Of a DNA stretch of 58,099 nt, positions 51,190 through 58,099 are shown piece after piece. The stretch is from contig JAAWDX010000013.1 of the NCBI GenBank assembly GCA_022794035.1, positions 1-58,099 on the forward strand, written 5' to 3'. The position numbers and the translations under genes were made by a program. The notes under the pieces were generated by a model. The model was not told the origin of the DNA and searched no databases. It was given only the letters and a program-made list of their open reading frames with translations. Numbering within the stretch: the stretch's first letter is position 1; every line of letters starts with the position of its first letter. The DNA is from Lachnospiraceae bacterium (GTDB lineage: Bacteria; Bacillota; Clostridia; Lachnospirales; Bianqueaceae).

Positions 51190-52209
51190 ATGCATTTACT
51201 CACGATCAGTGAAATTTCAAAACAGTTTAATATTTCTACCAGAACGCTTCGTTACTATGAAGAAATCGGCTTGATTCAAAGCATCAAAAAAGAGGATTAT
51301 GCGTATCGCACCTATGAAGAGGAAACGATTCTGCGTCTGCAACAAATCCTTATCCTGCGCAAGTTAAGGATTCCTCTTAAACAAATTGCCTTAATTTTGA
51401 AAAATGAAAATACGGCCGCCATCATCGATACCTTTCAGAAAAATCTTGCAGAGGTAGATGAAGAAATTACCGCTCTTTCCACCATTCGCAGCATCATCGA
51501 CACATTTATCACGCGCCTTAAAGAAAATATCCATCAGGATATTAAGTTAAATTTACTAGATGATACGGCCCTGCTTGAAGCAATGGATGCGCTAACTCTG
51601 CAGCGAAAATTAAATGATCCGAAAGCTGCCGACCTGCAATCTGCTGTCAAGCAGCTCAACCGATTGACAGATCGGGATGTGCGCATTATATATTTGCCGC
51701 CATGCACGGTGGCAACTGCCCATTATATCGGTCCGGACCCTGAAAACAATGCATGGAATATGCTCAAGGATTTTGTACAGAAAGCAAAGCTTGCCCAAAT
51801 TTATCCCGCTGCCCGCTGTTTTGGGTTTAACCACCCGAATCCGGGCATTTTGGAAAACGGCCTTTACGGCTATGAATTTCAGGTCAGCATTCCGGAGGAT
51901 CTGGAAGTGCCCGCTCCTTTAATCAAAAAGCAGATCAAGGGCGGCTTATACGCGGCCTATGCAATCCTTATGGATGAAATCGATGGCATTGGATGGAACC
52001 GCCTATTAACCGGATGGCTTAAGGATCATCCTGTTTGGAAGGACAATATGAACCCCAGCGGGGAAACCATGTATGGACTGTTGGAAGAACATCTTAATTT
52101 ATTTGGATTTTTGCCAGATCCGGAGGCTTTCGGCTTTTCATCAGATCAGAGCCCGGCTGGCTATCTGCAGCAGGTAGATCTGCTGCTGCCGGTTCAGGCG
52201 AAAAAATAA
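51190..52209 (+). CDS. MerR-family regulator with a GyrI-like effector domain
   Basis: A 339-residue transcription factor. The N-terminal winged helix is ISEISKQFNISTRTLRYYEE with the following wing; a dimerising coiled coil covers about 75-125. The C-terminal part (about 160-339) is a GyrI/SOUL-like small-molecule-binding domain, with GGLYAAYAILMDEIDGIGWN and ending in NLFGFLPDPEAF. This architecture matches BmrR/TipAL-like multidrug sensors. CAGGAGG site. A 19-base-spacer promoter precedes it. Targets: itself and possibly the divergent XRE-methyltransferase operon. Confidence 0.9.
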   Translation: MHLLTISEISKQFNISTRTLRYYEEIGLIQSIKKEDYAYRTYEEETILRLQQILILRKLRIPLKQIALILKNENTAAIIDTFQKNLAEVDEEITALSTIRSIIDTFITRLKENIHQDIKLNLLDDTALLEAMDALTLQRKLNDPKAADLQSAVKQLNRLTDRDVRIIYLPPCTVATAHYIGPDPENNAWNMLKDFVQKAKLAQIYPAARCFGFNHPNPGILENGLYGYEFQVSIPEDLEVPAPLIKKQIKGGLYAAYAILMDEIDGIGWNRLLTGWLKDHPVWKDNMNPSGETMYGLLEEHLNLFGFLPDPEAFGFSSDQSPAGYLQQVDLLLPVQAKK

Positions 52210-52228
52210 ATGGACATGCAGATTAGTT

Positions 52229-52393
52229 GTTTGCATGTCGGTGTGAGGCTCATACTCTATACCCACCAACATGCAGATGCCTCGTTTGCATGTCGGTGTG
52301 AGGCCCATGCTCTATGCCCACCAACATGCAGTTGCCTCGTTTGCATGTCGGTGTGAGGCCCACGCTCTACGCCCACCAACATGCAAACAACCC
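52229..52393. repeat. Triplicated 55-bp hairpin repeat
   Basis: Three units start at 52229, 52284 and 52339, each with GTTTGCATGTCGGTGTGAGG followed by a variable middle and CCCACCAACATGC. GCATGTCGGTG and CACCAACATGC form an 11-bp stem with one mismatch, so each unit folds into one hairpin. The copies differ by transitions (ATACTCTATA, ATGCTCTATG, ACGCTCTACG), which keep pairs inside the stem region. The array lies between the convergent merR and ilvE terminators. Confidence 0.8.
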
Positions 52394-52405
52394 GCCCATA
52401 CTAAA

Positions 52406-52456
52406 AAGGCCCCTGGCTGCATAACATACCACCGTAGTTATGCGGCCAGGGGCCTT
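52406..52456. terminator. Bidirectional terminator between merR and ilvE
   Basis: A 20-bp stem (AAGGCCCCTGGCTGCATAAC against GTTATGCGGCCAGGGGCCTT, one mismatch) flanked by A and T runs, just past the ilvE stop codon on the minus strand. Confidence 0.88.
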
Positions 52457-52460
52457 GCTT

Positions 52461-53483
52461 TTAATTGATTTTTACAATCCAGCCCTCGGGAGCTTCCACA
52501 CGGCCCATCTGGATACCCGTCAGCGTTTCATACAGCTTTTTGGTATATGGACCCATCTCCTCCATACCGCTGGGGAAGCAGATCTCTTCGCCATGGTCAT
52601 AGATTTTTCCTACCGGCGAGATGACGGCGGCTGTGCCGCAAAGACCGCACTCTGCAAAATCCTTGACCTCATCAAAATATACCTCTCGGTGCTCTACCTC
52701 CATCCCCAGATAATGCTCTGCCACATACATGAGCGAGCGTCTGGTAATGGACGGCAGGATGGTATCCGACTTTGGCGTCACAAACTTGCCATCCTTCGTG
52801 ATAAACAGGAAGTTTGCACCGCCGGTCTCCTCTACCTTGGTTCTGGTCTGAGAATCCAGATACATGTTTTCAGAAAAGCCCTCTCTATGCGCTACCTCAA
52901 TCGCATGCAAGCTCATCGCATAGTTAAGTCCGGCCTTGATGTGGCCCGTGCCATGCGGCGCAGCGCGGTCAAAATCGCTGACCTTGATGGCAATCGGCTT
53001 AGCGCCGCCCTTAAAATATGGCCCCACCGGCGTTACAAAAATGCGAAATTCATATTCGTTTGCCGGCTTTACGCCGATGATACTATCCACCCCCATCATA
53101 AACGGACGGATATACAGCGTCGCTCCCGAGCCGTACGGCGGGACATAGTCCTTATTGGCAGCGACTACCTGCTTTACAGCCTCAATAAAGCGCTCCTCCG
53201 GAAAAGGGGGCATCTCCAGCCGGGCAGCCGTATCTGCCATTCTCTTTGCATTTAAGTCCGGACGAAAGCAAACGATATCGCCTTCCTTTGTATAATAAGC
53301 CTTCAGCCCTTCAAAGCAGGTCTGCGCATACTGAAACACACAGGCGCATTCGCTCAGCGTAATGGTCGATTCCGTCTCCAGACGGCCCTCATCCCATTTT
53401 CCATCCTTATAGCGCGACACATATCGATATTCTGTCGGAATGTATCCAAAGCCTAAATTGCTCCAATCGATCTCTTTACTCAT
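52461..53483 (-). CDS. ilvE: Branched-chain amino acid aminotransferase
   Basis: PLP enzyme that interconverts leucine, isoleucine and valine with their 2-oxo acids using glutamate. At 340 residues it is the longer (BCAT II-type) form. The PLP lysine lies in TGHIKAGLNYAMS, and other family segments are RPFMMGVDS, YLDSQTRTKVEETGGANF and CGLCGTAAVISPVG, with a CxxC pair seen in mammalian-type BCATs. The gene has its own terminator and no T-box leader is visible upstream. Confidence 0.95.
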   Translation of the reverse strand: MSKEIDWSNLGFGYIPTEYRYVSRYKDGKWDEGRLETESTITLSECACVFQYAQTCFEGLKAYYTKEGDIVCFRPDLNAKRMADTAARLEMPPFPEERFIEAVKQVVAANKDYVPPYGSGATLYIRPFMMGVDSIIGVKPANEYEFRIFVTPVGPYFKGGAKPIAIKVSDFDRAAPHGTGHIKAGLNYAMSLHAIEVAHREGFSENMYLDSQTRTKVEETGGANFLFITKDGKFVTPKSDTILPSITRRSLMYVAEHYLGMEVEHREVYFDEVKDFAECGLCGTAAVISPVGKIYDHGEEICFPSGMEEMGPYTKKLYETLTGIQMGRVEAPEGWIVKIN

Positions 53484-53551
53484 TGCTACCAGCCTCCACT
53501 TCGCATTTCTTTAAATACAGATTATAATACGAAGCCCTTCAAAATGCAAGC

Positions 53552-54193
53552 TCAAAGTTCACGTCTTGCATAAACAGCCATCGATATGAGCATAGAAAGC
53601 CCTAGTACTGCCAAAGCACCTGCTGCCAAAACAATGCCAAACTGCCAGCCCTGATTCATCCACATTTGTGCTCCACTCTCTGTCCCGATCATGCTAAAAC
53701 CGCCAAGAACGCAGACAATAATGCCAACGCTCACAATCATACAGATACGTCCTTTCGCCCCGCCAAGCCAAAACATCCACGGCAGGCTGATAGCTGGAAG
53801 AAGCAGGCCAACGCTTGCGCCAATAAGCATCATATACAGGACATCCTCTAAGATCATGCGGTTCATTCCCATTGCCATAAGAATTAGATTCAGTACCAGA
53901 TAAATCAGGCTGGCCACTCCTATATTGAGCAGGCTCAGCACATATTTTTCCGCTACCAGCTTATTTCTGCTGTACGGCAGCATCACCGCGTACTCTTCCC
54001 AATGACTTTTTTCCTCCAGATTGATGACCGACCCTGTAAGCACGCCCATGTACAGGAATAAAAATACAGAGAAAAGCACTGGGCTGTGCATACTGTTTAC
54101 ACTTCCGATGCCAGCATACAACACGCCCATTGCCAGCAAAAAAACACCATATTTGCGAATCGAATAATAATCCTTAATCAAAAGTCCGATCAT
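53552..54193 (-). CDS. ABC-2 type transporter permease
   Basis: A 213-residue membrane protein with six predicted helices and the ABC-2 pattern near the N-terminus (IKDYYSIRKYGVFLL; EEKSHWEEYAVMLPYSRNKLV), typical of permeases encoded beside GntR/YtrA-type regulators. It overlaps the ATPase gene by four bases and has no known substrate. Such sets respond to cell-wall antibiotics in other Firmicutes. Confidence 0.85.
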   Translation of the reverse strand: MIGLLIKDYYSIRKYGVFLLAMGVLYAGIGSVNSMHSPVLFSVFLFLYMGVLTGSVINLEEKSHWEEYAVMLPYSRNKLVAEKYVLSLLNIGVASLIYLVLNLILMAMGMNRMILEDVLYMMLIGASVGLLLPAISLPWMFWLGGAKGRICMIVSVGIIVCVLGGFSMIGTESGAQMWMNQGWQFGIVLAAGALAVLGLSMLISMAVYARREL

Positions 54194-55038
54194 AGCGTAA
54201 CTCCTCCTTTGACCGCATATACAATCACATCCTCCAGCGTCGGCACCTCCAGCCTCGTTCCCTCTGGTACTTTGCTTTTATCAACCAGCGCCTCTACTCC
54301 GTACTTGTTTCGCCGCGCTGCCTTTACCGCAGGCTGATCCATCTCCGCCAGCTCTTCATCAGTTCCATGAAAAATGCCGTAACGCTCCTTCAGCAGGTCC
54401 TTTTCCATACTAAATAAAACCTGACCGCGATGAATCAGACAGATATAATCGCACAGCTTCTCCAAATCGCTCACAATATGCGAGGAGATTAAAATAGAAT
54501 GATCAGCCTGCCGCGTAAAATCAAAGAAAATATCCAGAATCTCATCCCTCACAATCGGATCAAGCCCGGCCGTCCCCTCGTCGATGATGAGGAGCCGGCT
54601 CCGATGGCTAAGCGCTACCGCAATCGCCAGCTTCATCTTCATCCCGCGCGAATAGGTCTTAAAAATCTTATCCTTTGGCAGCCGCAGCTGCTCCCTATAC
54701 TGCTCAAACGCGTCATCATCCCAATTCCGGTAGGTGTGCCGCATCACCTTTTGTATCTGCCGCGCAGAAAGCTCCTCAGGAAAGCCCGGCTCTGAAAGTA
54801 CAATGCCGATTTCCTCTTTTAGCCGCGAGAAATTCTTTGTATTCTCCTGCCCCAGCACCTTAATCTGCCCGCTATCCGCGGAAACAGCTCCCATGATTGC
54901 CTTAATCAGCGTACTCTTGCCAGCGCCATTCTCTCCGATGAGACCCATAATACATCCGGACGGCAGCGTCAGGCTCACATTGTCTAATCGAAACCCTTTA
55001 TACTCCTTGCAGACATTCTGCACTTCTATAGCGTTCAT
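54190..55038 (-). CDS. ABC transporter ATP-binding protein
   Basis: A 282-residue ATPase: Walker A GENGAGKST, signature YSRGMKMKLAIAV, Walker B LLIIDEGTAGLDP (DEGT in place of DEPT), and the H-loop ISSHIVSDLE. The signature has SRGMKMK rather than SGGQ, as in YtrB-type proteins. It works with the overlapping permease. GGAGGGAG site; 43 bases after the regulator gene. Confidence 0.9.
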   Translation of the reverse strand: MNAIEVQNVCKEYKGFRLDNVSLTLPSGCIMGLIGENGAGKSTLIKAIMGAVSADSGQIKVLGQENTKNFSRLKEEIGIVLSEPGFPEELSARQIQKVMRHTYRNWDDDAFEQYREQLRLPKDKIFKTYSRGMKMKLAIAVALSHRSRLLIIDEGTAGLDPIVRDEILDIFFDFTRQADHSILISSHIVSDLEKLCDYICLIHRGQVLFSMEKDLLKERYGIFHGTDEELAEMDQPAVKAARRNKYGVEALVDKSKVPEGTRLEVPTLEDVIVYAVKGGVTL

Positions 55039-55081
55039 ATTCTCCCTCCATTGCCGCTGTGCGGCCTTGCTGAAAAACTAT

Positions 55082-55459
55082 CTAATTCTCTGATTGCATC
55101 ATCACCCGGTACATCTCGAGGATTTCTTCCTGCGTGAGATGACTGGCAGCTGCAAGGGCACTAATACTGCGCATATGATCCTCGATCTTTTTGAGGTTCT
55201 CTTCGCGCAGCAGCTCGGCGCTTTGCGCAGCGACAAAGCAGCCCTTGGCGGCTACCGTGTAAATAAAGCCCTCGCGCTCTAGCTCGTCATAGGCGCGCTT
55301 GGTGGTGATCACGCTGATGCGCAGATCCTTGGCCAGCGCGCGAATGGAAGGAAGCGGTGCGTCCTCCTGCAGCTCGCCGCTGATAATGCAGCCTTTGATT
55401 TGAGAATAAATCTGTTCATAAATGGGCTGACCGCTTTTGTTGTCGACAAACAAATGCAT
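55082..55459 (-). CDS. GntR-family regulator (YtrA subfamily)
   Basis: A 125-residue repressor starting MHLFVDNKSGQPIY; an ATG two codons upstream sits directly against the GGAGG and is less likely. The N-terminal winged helix is typical (IYEQIYSQIKGCIISGEL, PSIRALAKDLRISVITTKRAY). The C-terminal helix bundle is short, as in YtrA. It is the first gene of the operon with the ABC ATPase and permease, and its operator is the dyad at the -10. Confidence 0.9.
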   Translation of the reverse strand: MHLFVDNKSGQPIYEQIYSQIKGCIISGELQEDAPLPSIRALAKDLRISVITTKRAYDELEREGFIYTVAAKGCFVAAQSAELLREENLKKIEDHMRSISALAAASHLTQEEILEMYRVMMQSEN

Positions 55460-55488
55460 ATGCATCCTCCTATCTGCAGATTTTTCAT

Positions 55489-55529
55489 CTGTATATGTAC
55501 AGTATATACAGTAGTAACAGTTTTGTCAA
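55489..55529 (-). promoter_or_regulatory. GntR operon promoter and operator dyad
   Basis: On the minus strand TTGACA (55529-55524) and TATACT (55506-55501) have a 17-base spacer. The inverted repeat CTGTATATGTACAGTATATA...CAG (55489-55511) covers the -10, so a bound GntR protein would block the promoter. Confidence 0.85.
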
Positions 55530-55550
55530 TAGTGATTTACTTAAAAAATA

Positions 55551-55595
55551 AAATGGCTTCTGTATGAGGTTAAAACCATACAGAAGCCATTTTGT
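55551..55595 (-). terminator. Terminator after the ZIP transporter gene
   Basis: AAATGGCTTCTGTATG and CATACAGAAGCCATTTT form a 16-bp stem, with T's on the minus-strand exit side; it can work both ways. Confidence 0.85.
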
Positions 55596-55601
55596 TATGC
55601 C

Positions 55602-56378
55602 TCATCCCAGCGCCACATCCAGCGTCAGCATCACCGTAAAGCCAAACGTAAAAAAGAGAGTCCCCCAGTTGGAATGCTCTCCGGCGGATATCTCTGGTAT
55701 GAGCTCCTCTACGACCACATAGATCATAGCGCCGGCAGCAAAGCTGAGCAGATACGGCAGGGCCGGCGTCACAATGCTGGCCGCCAGGACGGTAGCCAGC
55801 GCTGCTATTGGCTCCACCACCCCCGATAGAATGCCATATGCAAGAGCTTTAGCCTTGGTCATTCCTGCCGCTCTAAGCGGCATAGAAATGATGGCGCCCT
55901 CCGGAAAATTCTGAATGGCAATGCCAAGCGAAAGCGTCAGTGCGCTCATGATCGCGATCGTTCCGTCCAGACACCCGGCAAATACCACGCCGATCGCCAT
56001 TCCCTCGGGAATGTTGTGCAGCGTAACCGCAAGCAGCAGCATGGTTGTCTTTTTCAGCGAAGCTTTCGGCCCCTCCGGCTCGCTGCTGTGGTGATGCAGA
56101 TGCGGAATGAGCCGGTCTAAAAGCAGCAGAAAGAGAATCCCGATCCAAAAGCCCGCTACTGCGGGAAAAAAAGACCAAGCGTCCATAAAATCTGCCTGTT
56201 CAATGGCCGGAATCAAAAGACTCCATACCAACGCGGCTACCATCACGCCTGCGGCGAAGCCGATGAGGGCCCGCTGCAGAAAAAGATTCCATTGGTTTTT
56301 CATCCATAGCACGCAGGCCGCGCCCAGCGATGTGCCGACAAAGGGAATTAGAATCCCCTGTATGATTTTTAATGTCAT
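55602..56378 (-). CDS. ZIP-family divalent metal transporter
   Basis: A 258-residue membrane protein with about eight helices. A His-rich loop (PHLHHHSSEPEG) between helices 3 and 4 is typical, and the metal-site motifs are TLHNIPEGMAIGV and QNFPEGAII (His and Glu ligands). The protein most likely brings zinc or iron into the cell (ZupT-like). The start has a GGGGG site. Confidence 0.92.
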   Translation of the reverse strand: MTLKIIQGILIPFVGTSLGAACVLWMKNQWNLFLQRALIGFAAGVMVAALVWSLLIPAIEQADFMDAWSFFPAVAGFWIGILFLLLLDRLIPHLHHHSSEPEGPKASLKKTTMLLLAVTLHNIPEGMAIGVVFAGCLDGTIAIMSALTLSLGIAIQNFPEGAIISMPLRAAGMTKAKALAYGILSGVVEPIAALATVLAASIVTPALPYLLSFAAGAMIYVVVEELIPEISAGEHSNWGTLFFTFGFTVMLTLDVALG

Positions 56379-56457
56379 AAAAACCCCCGTTTTAATCGAT
56401 CAGTACTTTTTTTAGTATTAGCCCATTGTGCTAAAATTATAAAGGATTATAAAACAA

Positions 56458-56497
56458 AAGGCTGCCAAGCAGATAAATCTCTGCTTTGGCAGCCTCC
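56458..56497 (-). terminator. Terminator after the GyrI-like gene
   Basis: AAGGCTGCCAAGCAGA and TCTGCTTTGGCAGCCT form a long stem whose minus-strand exit is T-rich. It ends the leftward epimerase/GyrI pair. Confidence 0.8.
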
Positions 56498-56513
56498 TTA
56501 AAAACGGTACCCA

Positions 56514-57026
56514 TTAGTTAAGCGGTATCAAATAATCCAAGATGACATTGCCATCCTGATCCGGCGTTGTAAATCTGGGGCAGTTGTAGATCTCAAAGCT
56601 CCATCCATCCTCTTTGATCGTCCACCCATTTTTTTGCAGTGCCCCTAAGCACAGGTTCCATGCTGTCTCTCCATAGATTTCACCGCTCTGCTCATTGCCG
56701 CGGATCCAGAGGAGCGCATATTCCTGCGGCGCCATATCAACATAAGCATAGCCCTCCGGCGCCTCTGTGCCGGCCGGAAACAGCATGCCGATCCAATATT
56801 CCATATCGCGGCCGCCCTCTGTCATACGCATCGCTGCTGCATAAGCTCCTTCGCTTTCCTCCAGCGCTCCCAGTGCCTCTAAGGCTTGAAAACGGTTTGT
56901 AGCAAACCACTCTCCCCATTTAGCGCCAAATGTTCCGTTTTCCCGATCCTTTTCCGTATAACAGATCCCAATAAACCGTGCCTTAGGCAAGGCCGTTTTC
57001 TTTACTCCTGCTAATTCAGCTGCCAT
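56514..57026 (-). CDS. GyrI-like small-molecule-binding protein
   Basis: A 170-residue protein made up of one GyrI/AraC effector-binding-like domain (LPKARFIGICYTEKD ... WGEWFATNRFQAL ... EYWIGMLFPAGTEAPEGYAY). Stand-alone copies of this domain bind drugs or hydrolyse cyclopropanoid toxins in other bacteria. It starts one base after the stop of the upstream epimerase gene, with GGAG in that gene's end, so it is translationally coupled. The C-terminal domain of the MerR protein at 51190 belongs to the same fold. Confidence 0.82.
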   Translation of the reverse strand: MAAELAGVKKTALPKARFIGICYTEKDRENGTFGAKWGEWFATNRFQALEALGALEESEGAYAAAMRMTEGGRDMEYWIGMLFPAGTEAPEGYAYVDMAPQEYALLWIRGNEQSGEIYGETAWNLCLGALQKNGWTIKEDGWSFEIYNCPRFTTPDQDGNVILDYLIPLN

Positions 57027-57027
57027 T

Positions 57028-57936
57028 TCATTCTCCTCTCAAATTTTCATCAATATATTTTAAGTACTCTTTTTTCCTGACCATCTCCGAGTGCTCCGCA
57101 TACCAGCTCCATGCTTCCTGAAGTCCCTCAGCAAGCGGCTTTACCTCCGGCATCCATGCAAGCTGCTTAGTGACATCCAGCGTATACTCATAATCATAAA
57201 AACTAAAATACTTTCTTTGTTCCTCTTTCGTACTCACCTCACGATATGTCACCGTTTTACCGAGCACTTCATAGCACTGCCCAACCCATTCCTTCACAGA
57301 GATTACCTCCGGATTACCAACATTAAAAATTCTTTGCGAGGGCTTCCTTTCCATAAGGATATCCATAAACCGGCATAAATCATCAATATAAAAGAATTGC
57401 AGCGTCATTTTCCCGCCTGCGGGTAAAAAGAATGGGCGATCTGCCATTGCGCAATCAAAAACAAATGCTTCTCTGTACAGATTATTATAAGGACCATACA
57501 GATACGGCGGACGCAAAATATAAGCATGGGGATCCTTTAACTGCAGCGCCTTCTCGGCTTCAATTTTCCCTAGGCCGTATTCCTTCCAGTATTGATTTTC
57601 GCCTACCGGAGCTTCCTCTGTAAAGGGCTGCACGCCATTTTGCGGATAAACGGCACTTGAGCTTAGCAGAATATACTGATCATACTCTCCCAGCGCCGTA
57701 AGAAGCATTTGAACATCCTGCGCCGTATAGGCCGTCATATCCAAGACCACATCAAAATGATGCATGCGCAGCTTTTCTCCCAGCAAATGCCGATCTGCCT
57801 CAATTAAGGTCACACCCTTCGGCTGTTCACGCGTGTTTCGGTTGAGAACATAGACCTCATAGCCTTTTTTTACATAATATTCAGCTACATAACGGCTTAC
57901 AAATACGGTTCCGCCCGTTACTAAAATCTTTTTCAT
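57028..57936 (-). CDS. NAD-dependent epimerase/dehydratase (SDR family)
   Basis: A 302-residue extended short-chain dehydrogenase-type protein. The nucleotide-binding loop is ILVTGGTVFVSRYVAEY (the second Gly of GxxGxxG is replaced, as in isoflavone-reductase/CSP41-like members), the active-site Tyr-x3-Lys lies in WKEYGLGKIEAE, and RPPYLYGPY follows. The C-terminal part binds the sugar or other ligand. Substrate unknown. GGAGAATGA site. First gene of the two-gene leftward unit. Confidence 0.88.
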   Translation of the reverse strand: MKKILVTGGTVFVSRYVAEYYVKKGYEVYVLNRNTREQPKGVTLIEADRHLLGEKLRMHHFDVVLDMTAYTAQDVQMLLTALGEYDQYILLSSSAVYPQNGVQPFTEEAPVGENQYWKEYGLGKIEAEKALQLKDPHAYILRPPYLYGPYNNLYREAFVFDCAMADRPFFLPAGGKMTLQFFYIDDLCRFMDILMERKPSQRIFNVGNPEVISVKEWVGQCYEVLGKTVTYREVSTKEEQRKYFSFYDYEYTLDVTKQLAWMPEVKPLAEGLQEAWSWYAEHSEMVRKKEYLKYIDENLRGE

Positions 57937-58043
57937 TTCATTCTCCTCTCCCTTTCACAAACCAGTTCATGGCTAATTAAAGGGAACAAAAAGAAAGGAA
58001 AAGCACAATCCAGACGGTATCAGCGGCAAGATACAAGAATAAA

Positions 58044-58072
58044 TTGTGATTACACAAGATTGGTGTTATAAT
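58044..58072 (+). promoter_or_regulatory. Promoter of a gene beyond the right edge
   Basis: TTGTGA (58044-58049) and TATAAT (58067-58072) have a 17-base spacer on the plus strand. The transcribed gene would lie outside the window. Confidence 0.7.
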
Positions 58073-58099
58073 AAGAGAAAAGTTCCTGCCGGGGCAGCC

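Noticed and set aside
52229..52393. CRISPR array
   Set aside because: The units are contiguous 55-bp copies without unique spacers, and there are no cas genes.

Overview
The window reads as a chromosomal segment of an anaerobic, Gram-positive Clostridia-type bacterium, most likely Lachnospiraceae-like. This is an inference from gene content: a class III (oxygen-sensitive) ribonucleotide reductase, a T-box leader on valS, consensus sigma-A promoters, AGGAGG ribosome binding sites, Firmicutes-type lipoproteins and a Gram-positive cell-wall protein. Genes lie on both strands in short operons. There is no rRNA, no complete tRNA and no CRISPR array. The left edge carries the 3' third of a tRNA-Pro-like sequence, which may be an attachment-site scar.

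Layout. 1-7600: tRNA-Pro 3' end, a zinc-ribbon protein plus valS behind a valine T-box, nrdDG behind an NrdR-box promoter, and a lipoprotein. 7675-10346: two lipoproteins that share a domain; one is fused to a solute-binding-protein-like body. 10450-11524: an Erm-type 23S rRNA methyltransferase behind a short leader peptide and an intrinsic terminator, i.e. a ribosome-controlled attenuator. 11609-17189: LytTR regulator, GHKL kinase and a two-subunit ABC exporter, with a direct repeat (possible LytTR operator) before the exporter. 17190-19860: a scrambled zone with duplicated exporter/HAD 3' ends, an AT-rich secreted serine protease, an IS200-type element with a nonsense codon, and a MATE pseudogene. 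20037-25483: small metabolic genes (two HAD phosphatases, acetyltransferase, esterase, cysteine hydrolase, MazG-like protein), csoR and an M28 peptidase. 25613-33681: an orphan solute-binding lipoprotein with a hybrid histidine kinase, then a 1295-residue surface protein. 34774-37378: copper ATPase copA behind a promoter with a CsoR-type box; its last 66 codons look separately translatable as a CopZ chaperone.

38460-46115 holds the most unusual set. Two overlapping WYL-domain regulator genes are followed by a terminator, then about 490 non-coding bases containing a tRNA-like element (canonical T-arm, anticodon-like and D-like hairpins, no acceptor stem), then a soluble slipin and the RNA ligase RtcB. 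This looks like an RNA-damage sensing and repair locus in which a tRNA-like RNA is made with the repair genes. Directly after it is an 860-residue protein combining zinc ribbons, a Vsr-like nuclease core, an HTH and four helicase-associated repeats.

46119-58099: a leftward run of methyltransferase, serine hydrolase, nucleoside phosphorylase, P-loop kinase and an XRE-methyltransferase fusion; a divergent MerR-GyrI regulator with a 19-bp-spacer promoter; a triplicated 55-bp hairpin repeat; ilvE; a GntR (YtrA-like) regulated ABC-2 transporter; a ZIP metal transporter; a GyrI-like protein and an NAD-dependent epimerase. A consensus promoter at the right edge points out of the window.

Limits: all family names come from motif recognition in the translated sequence, without database searches. 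RNA folds were judged by eye.
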